DNA of 46,203 bases. It comes from Deltaproteobacteria bacterium (GTDB taxonomy: Bacteria > Desulfobacterota > Dissulfuribacteria > Dissulfuribacterales > QOAL01). The position numbers were made by a program, and so were the translations under genes. Location of the stretch: NCBI GenBank assembly GCA_027028245.1, contig JALVJO010000109.1, positions 1 through 46,203 of the forward strand, read 5' to 3'. A model generated the notes under the pieces. It did not search any database, was not told the origin of the DNA, and saw only the letters and a list, made by a program, of their open reading frames with translations. Shown here one piece after another: positions 34,552-43,582 of this stretch; position 1 is the first letter of the stretch, and every line of letters begins with the position of its first letter.

Positions 34552-36675
34552 ATGGAAAACAACACCACAGAATTCCTGCTTGAAATAGGTACGGAAGAGA
34601 TACCTGCCGGGTATATACCCCCTGCCCTGGATTTTCTTAAGAATGCACTCCATGAAAGACTCGACTCTAAACTGCTCTTTCACGGTGAGATAAAGAATGC
34701 CGGCACCCCCAGACGGCTTGCCGTTCATGTCCAGGATCTTGCACTGAAACAGCCTGACAGGGAGATCAAGATAATGGGGCCGCCTGCAAGGATCGCATTC
34801 AACCCGGACGGAACCCCTGCCAAGGCTGCCCTAGGGTTTGCCAAGAGAAACAATGTTTCAGTAGACCAGCTGAAGGTGGAAGAAACCAAAAAGGGGGCAT
34901 ACCTTTGCATCAAAAAGACGGAGCTGGGAAAGCCTGCCATTGAACTACTGGCCGTCCTTCTTCCAAGGCTCCTTGCAGACATACCCTTTCCCAAGGCCAT
35001 GAGGTGGGGAACAGGCAAATTCAGGTTTGCAAGACCCATAAGATGGATTGTCTCCCTGATAGGCAACGAGGTAGTGCCTTTTGAAGCTGCCGGACTCTTT
35101 TCTGACAGAATCACATATGGGCACAGGTTCATGTCCAAAGGCCCCATAATACTAGAGTCCGCATCCTTTGAAGAATACAAGGGCCTTCTGAAGGAAGCCT
35201 TCTGCATTTGTGATGTTATCACCAGGAAGGAAACCCTGGTGGAAGGTGCCCAGGAGGCAGTTAAGGCATATTCGGGATACCTCCTTGAGGACAACGAGCT
35301 CCTGGAGCTGAATACGTTTCTGACGGAATTTCCCTCTGCGGTATGCGGATCTTTTGATGAAAAATTTCTCCGCCTACCGGATCCGGTCCTCATTACCTGC
35401 ATGAAGGAACACCAGAAATATTTTGCCGTAACAGACCGTGATGGAAAACTCATGGCAAACTTTGTGGCCATAAACAACACCCTTTCCCCCAAGCCCGATC
35501 TTGTAAAAAACGGACATCAGCGTGTACTCACGGCCAGGCTGTCAGATGCCGAGTTCTTCTTCAAGGAAGACACCAAAAGAAAACTTGAGGATTTCGTGCC
35601 AGAACTTGCCGGCATGATATTTCATCAGGGTCTTGGAACACTGCTGGACAAGACCCAGCGTGTACAAAAGATTTCCGAGTTTCTGGCATCCGAGCTTTCT
35701 CCACGCGATCTTCAAACGGTCAGGCGGGCCGCCTGGCTGTGCAAGGCAGACCTTTGTACCGAAATGGTGGGGGAATTTCCCACCCTGCAGGGGATAATGG
35801 GCCGGGAGTATGCGATGCTTTCAGGTGAAGACCCTACAGTTGCATCAGCCATAAAGGAACACTACCTCCCCATACGTTCAGGTGGTGAGCTTCCAAGGAC
35901 AATGCCCGGGGTCTTGCTTTCCATTGCAGATAAGATAGATACAATAGTCAGCACATTTGCCATCGGACTTAAACCCACCGGCACCCAGGATCCCTATGCC
36001 CTCAGACGCCAGGCCCTGGGAATCATCCATATACTACTTGCAAGGAAACTGGACCTTTCTCTCAAGGCCCTTATCAATGAATCCATTAATACCCTGGGCG
36101 GTGTTCTCTCTGAAATACCAGCTTCCCTGCATGATGACATTACAGGGTTCTTCAAAAAGCGCTATACCATTGACCTTATCAGCCGCGGCCTGGATTATGA
36201 CGTTGTGGAAGCCGCTGTCCGGGCAGACTTTGATTCTCTCTTTGACTGTTACCAGAGGGCCCTTGCAATAAATGCAGCCAGAAAGCTTCCTGAATTCGAG
36301 CCCATCAGCATCGCATTCAAAAGGGTCATGAACATACTCAAGGGCTTCCCCGGCGGCGAGGTAGATAACAATCTTTTTGAAGAACCCCAGGAAAAGGTAC
36401 TCCATGGGGCATTTATCCAGGTAAAGGAACAGATCTATCCACTTTTGAGGCCTGAAACAGGACAGACATGCCCAGATGCAGAACAATACAAAGAGGCACT
36501 CCTTCTTTTACTCAGCCTCAAGCCTCATATTGACGACTTTTTTGATAATGTAATGGTAATGGTCGAAGACGAGAAACTCAGAGAAAACCGGCTGGCACTA
36601 CTGTGGATGATTGCAAAGCTCTTTCTCAAAATAGGCGATCTTTCAACCATTGTGGTAACAGAAAATCAGGATTAG
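34552..36675 (+). CDS. glyS: Glycyl-tRNA synthetase beta subunit
   Basis: Binds the anticodon and most of tRNA-Gly and completes the alpha2beta2 enzyme. The 707-aa length is usual. Typical segments are FLLEIGTEEIPAGYI, GTPRRLAVHV, GPPARIAF, ALGFAKRN, MRWGTGKFRFARPIRWI, and later KADLCTEMVGEFPTLQGIMG and TGTQDPYALRRQALGII. The C-terminal part contains the anticodon-binding-like helices. It starts 2 bp after glyQ. A methyltransferase gene follows after 12 bp, possibly in the same transcript, ending at the terminator at 37442. Confidence 0.97.
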   Translation: MENNTTEFLLEIGTEEIPAGYIPPALDFLKNALHERLDSKLLFHGEIKNAGTPRRLAVHVQDLALKQPDREIKIMGPPARIAFNPDGTPAKAALGFAKRNNVSVDQLKVEETKKGAYLCIKKTELGKPAIELLAVLLPRLLADIPFPKAMRWGTGKFRFARPIRWIVSLIGNEVVPFEAAGLFSDRITYGHRFMSKGPIILESASFEEYKGLLKEAFCICDVITRKETLVEGAQEAVKAYSGYLLEDNELLELNTFLTEFPSAVCGSFDEKFLRLPDPVLITCMKEHQKYFAVTDRDGKLMANFVAINNTLSPKPDLVKNGHQRVLTARLSDAEFFFKEDTKRKLEDFVPELAGMIFHQGLGTLLDKTQRVQKISEFLASELSPRDLQTVRRAAWLCKADLCTEMVGEFPTLQGIMGREYAMLSGEDPTVASAIKEHYLPIRSGGELPRTMPGVLLSIADKIDTIVSTFAIGLKPTGTQDPYALRRQALGIIHILLARKLDLSLKALINESINTLGGVLSEIPASLHDDITGFFKKRYTIDLISRGLDYDVVEAAVRADFDSLFDCYQRALAINAARKLPEFEPISIAFKRVMNILKGFPGGEVDNNLFEEPQEKVLHGAFIQVKEQIYPLLRPETGQTCPDAEQYKEALLLLLSLKPHIDDFFDNVMVMVEDEKLRENRLALLWMIAKLFLKIGDLSTIVVTENQD

Positions 36676-36687
36676 CTGGCCAGTCAC

Positions 36688-37386
36688 ATGCCAAAAGACC
36701 TTGAAAACAGGATACCTGAGCCAGAGCTCATGGAGGAAATGGACCAGGCACGAGCCTATGCAGAGGCTGACTTCAATGACCCGCACAACATGTTTGTTGA
36801 TGAGTTCCGAAGGCGCTTCGGCGACTTTCCTTCCGGCACTGTCCTGGATCTGGGGTGCGGAACTGCAGATATCTCATGCAGATTTGCAAGGGCATTTCCA
36901 GAGGCTGAAATCCACGGCATCGACGGTTCAGCTGCCATGCTCAAATTTGCCGAAAGGGCTGTGGCCGCCCAGGGCCTTGAAGACAGGATAACTCTCTTTC
37001 ACCTGGCCATTCCGGCACCAAAACTTCCCCTGGAAAGATACGACGCCATAATCATAAACAGCCTTCTACATCACCTTCCGGCCCCGGAAGTGATGTGGCA
37101 GACCATAGAAAAGGCAGCAAAACCCGGCGCAGCTGTCTTCGTCATGGACCTTATAAGGCCCGGCACCAAGGCAGAGGCCGCAAATATCGTTGAAAGATAT
37201 TCCGGCAGTGAGCCGGAAATCCTCAAGCGGGATTTTTTTAATTCACTGCTGGCTGCCTACCGGCCGGATGAAATAAGAGAACAACTTCTCCAGGTGGGAT
37301 TGGATTACTTGAACCTTGAAATAATAAGTGACCGCCACTTCATAGTATGGGGCTATTTTAGGCAGCAAAAAAACCGACGGGTTTAA
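36688..37386 (+). CDS. SAM-dependent class I methyltransferase
   Basis: A 232-aa soluble protein with a Rossmann methyltransferase core: motif I VLDLGCGTADISCRFA (about 50-66), motif II IHGIDGSAAML, motif III region RYDAIIINSLLHHLPAPEV, and FVMDLIRPG. The substrate is not evident; the set HHLPAPEVMWQTIEKAAKPG is shared by many small-molecule and tRNA methyltransferases. It sits 12 bp after glyS on the same strand and ends before a bidirectional terminator. A generic function name is all the sequence supports. Confidence 0.82.
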   Translation: MPKDLENRIPEPELMEEMDQARAYAEADFNDPHNMFVDEFRRRFGDFPSGTVLDLGCGTADISCRFARAFPEAEIHGIDGSAAMLKFAERAVAAQGLEDRITLFHLAIPAPKLPLERYDAIIINSLLHHLPAPEVMWQTIEKAAKPGAAVFVMDLIRPGTKAEAANIVERYSGSEPEILKRDFFNSLLAAYRPDEIREQLLQVGLDYLNLEIISDRHFIVWGYFRQQKNRRV

Positions 37387-37441
37387 TTAGTGCGCAAGAC
37401 TATTGTCCCATCTAAGCGGGATCAATCTTAAAAAAACAAAT

Positions 37442-37472
37442 AAAAAGGCCCTGTTTAATAACAGGGCCTTTT
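37442..37472. terminator. Bidirectional terminator between the methyltransferase and dsrD
   Basis: AAAAAGGCCCTGTT and AACAGGGCCTTTT form a perfect GC-rich stem of 13 bp with a three-base loop, with A-run and T-run on the two sides. It therefore works for the plus-strand glyQS transcript and for the minus-strand dsrABD transcript that ends just before it. Confidence 0.88.
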
Positions 37473-37484
37473 GGTCAGCTGTCT

Positions 37485-37745
37485 TTATTCTTCTTCCAGC
37501 TCGCCGAACTGATCTTTTTCGGATTTTCCAAATCCCGGCACACCGTACATGGTGGTACTTCCGGATGAGAAGAATTCGAGTTTGCCCTCGCGCACCAGCT
37601 CATTGGCAGCGTTTTTTACCTGCCTGGGTGAGGCATCGGGAGCGGCCTTGTACAAGTCCTTGATATACATCTTGGATTTATGCTTGGCCTTTTTTGTAGC
37701 AAACTCAATGATCTTCTGTTTCAGTTCCTCTTTATCAATGGCCAT
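37485..37745 (-). CDS. dsrD: DsrD, activator of dissimilatory sulfite reductase
   Basis: Small winged-helix protein of 86 aa. The sequence LKQKIIEFATKKAKHKSKMYIKDL and the later RQVKNAANELVREGKLEFFSSGSTTMYGVPG match DsrD. DsrD is reported to stimulate DsrAB allosterically and is found in organisms that reduce sulfite. It lies 18 bp after dsrB and is the last gene of dsrABD, with a strong bidirectional terminator behind it. An SD AAAGGGGG stands just before the ATG. Confidence 0.93.
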   Translation of the reverse strand: MAIDKEELKQKIIEFATKKAKHKSKMYIKDLYKAAPDASPRQVKNAANELVREGKLEFFSSGSTTMYGVPGFGKSEKDQFGELEEE

Positions 37746-37763
37746 AATCAGCCCCCTTTCCGA

Positions 37764-38999
37764 TTAAAGGTTATCGGTATGTACGCTCCACTTGAACAGC
37801 GTTGATGTATGATAAGTATCATACGCCAGACGGTAATCGTCAATAGACTTATCTGTAAAAGGAATCTCACATTTTTCAAAGAAGCGTTCCCAGCCGATGC
37901 GCTCTGCCCAGTCGCCAAGGCGTTCGTACTTCCTTGCTCCCTCTGCGTAGGTCTCAAGGATCTTCCTAATGGTCTTGACGGTGGATGGCCAGCGAGGCGG
38001 TTCATTGGGTAAAAAGGGCACAACAAACTTGGAGAACTTGGGTGCGCTGATACGGTTGGAGATCTTTCCTCCGACCAGCAGTCCGATTCCGTCACCCTCC
38101 TCGTCTGCAAGAGGCATTGCCGGACACATGGTGTAGCAGTTGCCGCAGAACATGCAACGTTCGTTCTTTACGCGGACAGTCTTTATCTTCTTGCCGTCCT
38201 GCTCAATGGTTACAGGCCTGATGGCACCAAGAGGACACGCTGCTACTGCAAGAGGAATCTCGCAGACACCCATGATACGGTCATCCTCTATGAAGGGCGG
38301 TTTCCTGTGAACGCCCAGGATGGCAATATCAGAGCAGTGGACAGCACCGCACATGTTCAGGCAGCATGCAAGGGCAATGCGGACCTGTGCCGGAAGCGTC
38401 ATGCTTTCAAAATACTCGAACAGGTCATCCATGACTGCCTTGACAACGCCCGAGGAATCGGTAGCAGGTGTGTGGCAGTGGATCCAGCCCTGGGTGTGGA
38501 CGATGTTTGTAACGCATGCACCGGTTCCGCCAATGGGAAGCTTGTAGGAGCCGCCGGGATGCTTCCTTCCCTTGATATCATCCACCAGAGCACGAAGTTT
38601 GTCTTCGCTGTCTGTCATGAACTCCACGTTGTTCCTTGTGGTCCACCTCACGCATCCTTCGCAGTACTTGTCTGCTATGTCGCAGAACTCGCGGATCAGG
38701 TCCGTGGTGATAATACGGGGGGTACCACAGCGAACAACAAAGCAGGTATCTCCGGTTTCACTTACATACTTTATGATACCAGGCTCGATGATCTCGTGGC
38801 TCTTCCACTTGCCGTAGTTATTCTTGATGACCGGTGGGAAAAATTGTTCGTAGAATGGTGGTCCGATATCGGTGATCCTGTTGGCCATGGGCTTTTTGGG
38901 ATCATAGAGTGTCTCAGCCAGATTGGGGTCATAGGGCTGGGCAACTTTATCAGATATATCAAAACCCGGATTATCTCCATATAGTTCTTTCAAATCCAT
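37764..38999 (-). CDS. dsrB: Dissimilatory sulfite reductase beta subunit
   Basis: Cytoplasmic subunit of DsrAB, which reduces sulfite with sirohaem and 4Fe-4S clusters. The 411-aa product carries [11 protein letters not shown], the cluster and sirohaem cysteines in [13 protein letters not shown], and a ferredoxin insert with [15 protein letters not shown] near 275-290. The C-terminal arm ends [13 protein letters not shown]. It follows dsrA by 25 bp with AGGAGGT before the ATG. The whole gene set is dsrA-dsrB-dsrD. The sequence looks intact, with all expected cysteines present. Confidence 0.97.
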   Translation of the reverse strand: MDLKELYGDNPGFDISDKVAQPYDPNLAETLYDPKKPMANRITDIGPPFYEQFFPPVIKNNYGKWKSHEIIEPGIIKYVSETGDTCFVVRCGTPRIITTDLIREFCDIADKYCEGCVRWTTRNNVEFMTDSEDKLRALVDDIKGRKHPGGSYKLPIGGTGACVTNIVHTQGWIHCHTPATDSSGVVKAVMDDLFEYFESMTLPAQVRIALACCLNMCGAVHCSDIAILGVHRKPPFIEDDRIMGVCEIPLAVAACPLGAIRPVTIEQDGKKIKTVRVKNERCMFCGNCYTMCPAMPLADEEGDGIGLLVGGKISNRISAPKFSKFVVPFLPNEPPRWPSTVKTIRKILETYAEGARKYERLGDWAERIGWERFFEKCEIPFTDKSIDDYRLAYDTYHTSTLFKWSVHTDNL

Positions 39000-39024
39000 T
39001 AGATTAACCTCCTGTAAATTTTAA

Positions 39025-40311
39025 TTAAGCAGCGTGGCGTGCGCGGAATGCCTTGATGTCGCGTTCCCAGCCGCCTTCAACCTCACTCTCCTGCCAGAAG
39101 ACGTAGGGATTGGACCGTGGTTCCTTGACCATCTGCGGAATGGGCTTCAGATCCGCAATGCGCAGGAATTCCTGTAGGCTCTTGCGCTGGATCAATTCGC
39201 CGAAACGCTCCCTGTTCTTTCCGAGCTCCATCCACCAATCCCAGATCTTGTCCACGAAGTCCTTGAACTCGTCGTAGGGGGCTTCCATGCGTATAAATGG
39301 AATTGCCAGGGTGGACATCTGGGCTCCATCGAGGATCGGGGCCTTGGCGCCGCAGAGTATTGTTGCACCTGTATCAGTACCCGGACGCAGTGCCTCTGGC
39401 ATTACGTTGATGCAGTGCATACACCTGGTGCACTCCCTGTTGTCTATCTTGAGCTCATCGCCGTCCATCCACATACACTCTGATGGACAAAGATCAATTA
39501 CTTCTTTTTGAATGTCAAAGGGGCCCCAGTCCCTGCCGGAAAAGGCGCCTCCGTTTGGCTTGATCTCTCCGCCCATATAGGCCTTTACTGCCTCCTGGTC
39601 GATACGGATATCATCCCTCCATGTTCCTATGATGGAGCAGCAGGAACGTGCAATGGCTGCAACGCAGTCATTGGGGCATCCGGAGACCTTGAACTTGAAC
39701 TTGTAAGGGAATGCAGGCCTGTGAAGCTCATCCTGGTATGTCTGGGTGAGGTCATAGCAGATCTGCTGGGTGTCAAGACAGGACCACTCGCAGCGTGCCT
39801 TTCCTATACAGCAGGCAGGTGTACGAAGGTTGGAGCCTGATCCGCCGAGGTCAACGCTCATCTGGTGCGTCAGGTCATAGAACACCGGCTCAAGCTGGTC
39901 AGTGGTGGTGCCCAGGAGAATCATGTCGCCAGTGGAGCCGTGGAAATTTGTCATGCCGCTGCCCCTGTGGTCCCACATGTCGCATACCTTGCGCAGATAG
40001 GCTGAGCTGTAAAACTTGCTTGCCGGCTGGTTGACGCGCATGGTGTGAAAATGGGCAATGGTCGGGAATTTATCAGGTACGTCTGAGTAGCGGCCGATTA
40101 CACCTCCGCCATAACCGAAGACGCCCACGATACCACCGTGCTTCCAGTGGGTTTCCTTGTGGACATAGGACAGTTCCAACTGCCCCAGAAGGTCAAGGCA
40201 ATCCTGTTTGCCCTTCAGGCCCTTCTGTTCTATGTCGTCAACAAAACTTGGCCATGGCCCTTTTTTTAGGTCATCGCACATTGGAGTGTCATGCTTCTTG
40301 ACATCAGCCAT
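39025..40311 (-). CDS. dsrA: Dissimilatory sulfite reductase alpha subunit
   Basis: Larger subunit of the sulfite reductase, 428 aa. Key parts are the sirohaem/cluster cysteines in TPACCIGKARCEWSC and SGCPNDCVAAIARSC, and the ferredoxin insert with CPSECMW and ECTRCMHCINVMPEALRPG. The N-terminal MADVKKHDTPMCDDL is less conserved. A very strong SD (AAGGAGGGAG) lies 7-9 bases upstream of the ATG. It heads the minus-strand dsrABD operon. A 296-bp AT-rich region with a palindrome lies upstream. Confidence 0.97.
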   Translation of the reverse strand: MADVKKHDTPMCDDLKKGPWPSFVDDIEQKGLKGKQDCLDLLGQLELSYVHKETHWKHGGIVGVFGYGGGVIGRYSDVPDKFPTIAHFHTMRVNQPASKFYSSAYLRKVCDMWDHRGSGMTNFHGSTGDMILLGTTTDQLEPVFYDLTHQMSVDLGGSGSNLRTPACCIGKARCEWSCLDTQQICYDLTQTYQDELHRPAFPYKFKFKVSGCPNDCVAAIARSCCSIIGTWRDDIRIDQEAVKAYMGGEIKPNGGAFSGRDWGPFDIQKEVIDLCPSECMWMDGDELKIDNRECTRCMHCINVMPEALRPGTDTGATILCGAKAPILDGAQMSTLAIPFIRMEAPYDEFKDFVDKIWDWWMELGKNRERFGELIQRKSLQEFLRIADLKPIPQMVKEPRSNPYVFWQESEVEGGWERDIKAFRARHAA

Positions 40312-40607
40312 TTAAATCTCCCTCCTTAGGTAGTTTTTTTCAAATTCTAGATCAAAAAACGTAATCTCAGTCCTGACACGATCAGGAAGAGCCCGGTTTT
40401 CGCAAAATAAATGAACAATCATTCGGCATTGAGCAATATTTTATTGCGTGAAAACTTTTATAATATCTTTGTGCCATCTTTGTCAAGCCAAAAAAATCAG
40501 GTAATTTCAGTATATTTTAAGATTTTTTATATTTTTATTCAATTATTTCAAACCGATATTTGCGCCGCAAGGGGCTGTGACAATCTTTGCAATTAATGAA
40601 TTTTCAT
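40312..40607 (-). promoter_or_regulatory. Upstream region of dsrABD with palindrome
   Basis: AT-rich gap with no convincing gene. It contains the dsrA ribosome site (40318-40328) and the inverted repeat TCCTGA-cacga-TCAGGA (40371-40387), which could be an operator or small hairpin in the dsrA leader. On the minus strand TAGAAT lies near 40350 with no good -35 box. A promoter must be here, but I cannot place it reliably. Confidence 0.4.
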
Positions 40608-41279
40608 TCATTTTTCCCCTTTGGCACCTATCTTGACTTCCTGGAATCCTTCCAAAAGCGTTGAGACAGGTCTTCCCAGGAAGAATAAAAGCTCATCAGC
40701 AGAAATGCCCAGGGCCTTCATTATCTCAGCCCTGAAACTTGCGTCGTTATCCGCCAGCATGTGGGGCTCATCGGCTGGGCTGTCATGACCGGCATGAATG
40801 TCCTGGGATATTTCAAATATCATTTCCACCGGGAAGGCCTCTTCATACTTTTGCACCAGGTTGAACAATATGGTACCAGGGGGAATAAGATCAATACGCG
40901 TTAAGAGATCTTTCAAGAATAGGTTCCGAACAGGCTCAGTGTCCCAGCATTTCAAAATTCGGCATTCCAGGGGCCTTTTCTCATAGATCAAGCAGACATT
41001 TTCTTCTTCATTCAGAAACAGGCAAGTTGATTTGAGGCCCTTTCCGCGTATCTTTATCATCTCGGATTCCAGCCTTATAAGCTGCCTTGTATCAGGATTA
41101 ACAGCAAGCTCCCCCCTGCGGTATGTCATGAGCATGGAAGGCTTCAGAATACCTTCCACCACAAGCCGGCGGTCCTCATGGTGCAAACACGGCCCACCCT
41201 TTCTGCAGCAGGTTCCGCACCTCTTGCATTCCGTCTGAATTAAGTTATCCTGTTCCGGGATGTCAGATAACATAACCAT
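40608..41279 (-). CDS. YkgJ-family cysteine-cluster protein
   Basis: A 223-aa protein with the N-terminal C-x2-C-x2-CC motif (CKRCGTCCRKGGPC) and later cysteines in CLFLNEEENVCLIYEKRPLECRILKC, the YkgJ (CxxCxxCC) pattern thought to bind zinc or an Fe-S cluster. Function is not known. Start choice is uncertain: the frame is open to 41369, and ATGs at 41294, 41279 and 41273 all lie near the opposing gene start; 41279 is used because GAGG lies about 13 bases upstream. It diverges from another YkgJ protein, with which it shares 20 bp, and sits immediately upstream of the dsr region. Confidence 0.75.
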   Translation of the reverse strand: MVMLSDIPEQDNLIQTECKRCGTCCRKGGPCLHHEDRRLVVEGILKPSMLMTYRRGELAVNPDTRQLIRLESEMIKIRGKGLKSTCLFLNEEENVCLIYEKRPLECRILKCWDTEPVRNLFLKDLLTRIDLIPPGTILFNLVQKYEEAFPVEMIFEISQDIHAGHDSPADEPHMLADNDASFRAEIMKALGISADELLFFLGRPVSTLLEGFQEVKIGAKGEK

Positions 41280-41838
41280 TGAAAATAAATCCATCCTCGA
41301 GCTGCTTAAGCAGGTTGACAGTGCCGTAGCTGCAGTTGCTTCTCGGTTTCCCAGGGAATTCAAGTGCAAGAAAGGATGCTCCGACTGCTGTCACGCAGCC
41401 TTTGATATATCCCTTGCAGAGGGTATGCTCATTCAGGACCACTTCAAACTTCTCGGCAGAAAGACCAGAAGAGACGTACTGAAAAGGGCCAGGCGGGCAG
41501 AAAAACGCTGGCACGACGCCCTGGAAGCTGGAGAAGATATTTCACTGCTTCGAATTTCCTGTCCTCTTTTGAGCCCTGACGATCAATGTCTCCTCTACGA
41601 AGTCCGTCCTGTAAACTGCCGGACGTACGGAGCTCCCACAGAAATAAACGGTAAAGGGCATGTCTGCTCCAGGTCCGGCTTTTCACCTGGCAAGACCTAT
41701 CCCACAGTACGTCTTCACCTTATACAGGAACGGCTTCTTGATATATCCATGGAAATAAATCCGCAGATAGCCCATAAAAGATGGCCGGTAGCCAGCGTAC
41801 TGCTTGGAACTCTTACAGAGAATAGTGAAGCTGTCTAA
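41260..41838 (+). CDS. YkgJ-family cysteine-cluster protein, second copy
   Basis: A 192-aa protein with cysteines in CKKGCSDCCHAAFDIS (C-x3-C-x2-CC) and later in SCPLLSPDDQCLLYEVRPVNCRTYGAP and HVCSR, again the YkgJ family layout. The two proteins share the motif order but differ in length and elsewhere, so they are distant relatives. The ATG at 41260 has only a weak SD, and the gene overlaps the divergent copy. Its 3' end overlaps the HEAT/TPR gene on the other strand by 4 bases. Function is unknown. Confidence 0.75.
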   Translation: MSDNITIENKSILELLKQVDSAVAAVASRFPREFKCKKGCSDCCHAAFDISLAEGMLIQDHFKLLGRKTRRDVLKRARRAEKRWHDALEAGEDISLLRISCPLLSPDDQCLLYEVRPVNCRTYGAPTEINGKGHVCSRSGFSPGKTYPTVRLHLIQERLLDISMEINPQIAHKRWPVASVLLGTLTENSEAV

Positions 41839-43562
41839 GACAGTCTTTTTTCCAGAACCGCTATGCCGTCCTGGAGGGTCTTGGCCTTCTCCTTGGCCCC
41901 CATGTTGCTGAAAAGCTTTTCTGCCAGCTTATACGCATCAAGGGCGTCTTCAATTTTGCCCTGCCGTTCATAAATATCGCCTATTCCAGCCAGGAAAAAG
42001 GCCGATCTCTTGACATCCTTCAGTTCCTCCACAAGCTCCAGTGCCCTGAAAAAATAGGGCAGGGCCTTATTAAATTCCTTCTCGTGGCGGTAGAGATCAA
42101 TAACCTTTTCAAGCATGATTACTGTACTGACAGGGTCCTTTTTCTTTTCGCATATGGCAAGAGCCCTTTGGTATGGCGAAAAGGCGGCCTTTATATTTCC
42201 TCTCATCACATGAATATCACCAAGCTTTTCGCAAATGTTGGCCACCTCGGCCTCATAGCCGAATTCATCAAAGATGCCGAGTACTTCTTCAAAACGAGCC
42301 ATGGCATCCAGTGACTGGCCCCTGTTCTTTAAAATTTCTGCTTCCTGGTATTTGTGCCAGGCCTGTGTAATTTCTGGAGGCTCCTGCTGTTGCTGCTCCT
42401 GCTGTTCTTGAACCGTTGTCTCCTGCTTCTTTTCCTGTGTTTCCATGGTCACCTGTTCCATCCTGTCTATAGCCTTAGCTGCCTGCTTTCCAATGGTTGT
42501 TATCTTTAAGTTAGTGCCATCAAATAATTCAAATTCCTCGTCATCATCCTTCATGCGGGAAATTGCACCCTTGGCCTCTGCTGCCCTGACCTGCCCCAGG
42601 GCCCACACGGCATAGCCCCTGGTTGCAGCATCCTTGGAGCCAAGGAGGTCAAAAAGTGCAAAAAAGGAGGAATTTTTTACCAGTTTCGGATAGGCTGCCC
42701 CGATTCTGCCAATTGCCCAGAGTATTGCGGGCCTGGAGGGCGCATCTGCCATAAGCCCCAGAATATGCCTGACAAAGGAACCGTAAAGGCCGGGTTGACT
42801 ACGAATAATTTCACCGACTGTTTCAATGGTGCCCCAATTTGCCGCAGCAGAATCATTGGCAGCATAGAGAAGCCGTCTCAATAGATCACCTACGGCAGCA
42901 GGGTCTTTCTGGGCAATTGCCCCTGCAACCCCTCCAAGCATCAAAACAGCCTTCCACCGGGCCTCCGGGTCGGCATTGTAGAGAAGTCTCTGCATCTTTC
43001 TCAGGACAAGCCTGTCTTTAAGCGCCATTTCTGTCAGGCGGGCCAGGTCTTCCTGCTGTACGGCCCTTGCTACCTCTCTCTTACTGAACCTCTTTTTCCT
43101 GGCCTCCTTTATCCTCGTGCTGGCAGACGATGGAGCCAGGGGAGGCGGCGCCGGCGCTGTGTGATACTTGAGCCTTACCCCTTCTTCCTTGGTATCCCTT
43201 ATATCGTCGTTAAGCCTGATAAAACTCAGGGCTCCCTTGACCCTGTGCCCCTCGTAATCGTGGCCCGCGGGATAAATAAGGTGTTTGTTTATATCGTAGC
43301 CTTCTATAAGGGCATCATGGTAATCTTCCCCCGGCATCAGATCCCAGGCCAGGTCCAAATCGGCGTCGCAGGCAAATTCAAGGGCTTCCACCATAGCTGC
43401 ACCAAGGTTAAAGCCGGTAACATCATGGACGAAAACCGCTCCGCAGGAGCAGACACCATACTCAAAGTCGCCCCTGCGCATGGGTTCAAGCTCTTTGGGC
43501 CTGTCCAGACGCTGATTGCAGAAGGGACACCGGGGTTCTATTATCTCATAGCCTGAAGCCAT
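41835..43562 (-). CDS. Zinc-ribbon, HEAT-repeat and TPR protein next to dsr genes
   Basis: A 575-aa protein in four parts. Residues 1-45 form a zinc ribbon (CPFCNQRL...CSCGAVF). A region of about 100 residues follows, including NKHLIYPAGHDYEGHRVKGALSFI. Residues about 165-370 hold HEAT-like helices (DPEARWKAVLMLGG, RPAILWAIGRIGAAYP, RGYAVWALGQVR). After a Gln/Glu-rich linker with poly-Gln (about 385-400), TPR repeats run to the end (ANICEKLGDIHVMRGNIKAA). No enzyme motif is seen. The N-terminal and HEAT parts resemble proteins often found near dsr genes in sulfate reducers (family-level recollection). It probably works as a scaffold. It is followed 20 bp upstream by the TPR gene. Confidence 0.75.
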   Translation of the reverse strand: MASGYEIIEPRCPFCNQRLDRPKELEPMRRGDFEYGVCSCGAVFVHDVTGFNLGAAMVEALEFACDADLDLAWDLMPGEDYHDALIEGYDINKHLIYPAGHDYEGHRVKGALSFIRLNDDIRDTKEEGVRLKYHTAPAPPPLAPSSASTRIKEARKKRFSKREVARAVQQEDLARLTEMALKDRLVLRKMQRLLYNADPEARWKAVLMLGGVAGAIAQKDPAAVGDLLRRLLYAANDSAAANWGTIETVGEIIRSQPGLYGSFVRHILGLMADAPSRPAILWAIGRIGAAYPKLVKNSSFFALFDLLGSKDAATRGYAVWALGQVRAAEAKGAISRMKDDDEEFELFDGTNLKITTIGKQAAKAIDRMEQVTMETQEKKQETTVQEQQEQQQQEPPEITQAWHKYQEAEILKNRGQSLDAMARFEEVLGIFDEFGYEAEVANICEKLGDIHVMRGNIKAAFSPYQRALAICEKKKDPVSTVIMLEKVIDLYRHEKEFNKALPYFFRALELVEELKDVKRSAFFLAGIGDIYERQGKIEDALDAYKLAEKLFSNMGAKEKAKTLQDGIAVLEKRLS

Positions 43563-43582
43563 ACCTATGGATACCTGCTGCC

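Noticed and set aside
40411-40596. 61-codon plus-strand frame upstream of dsrA
   Set aside because: AT-rich, no SD, no pattern of a protein family; region more likely regulatory.
40624-40639. TGGCAC-N5-TTGAC sequence resembling a sigma-54 promoter
   Set aside because: The second box lacks the essential GC and it lies at the end of a coding region.
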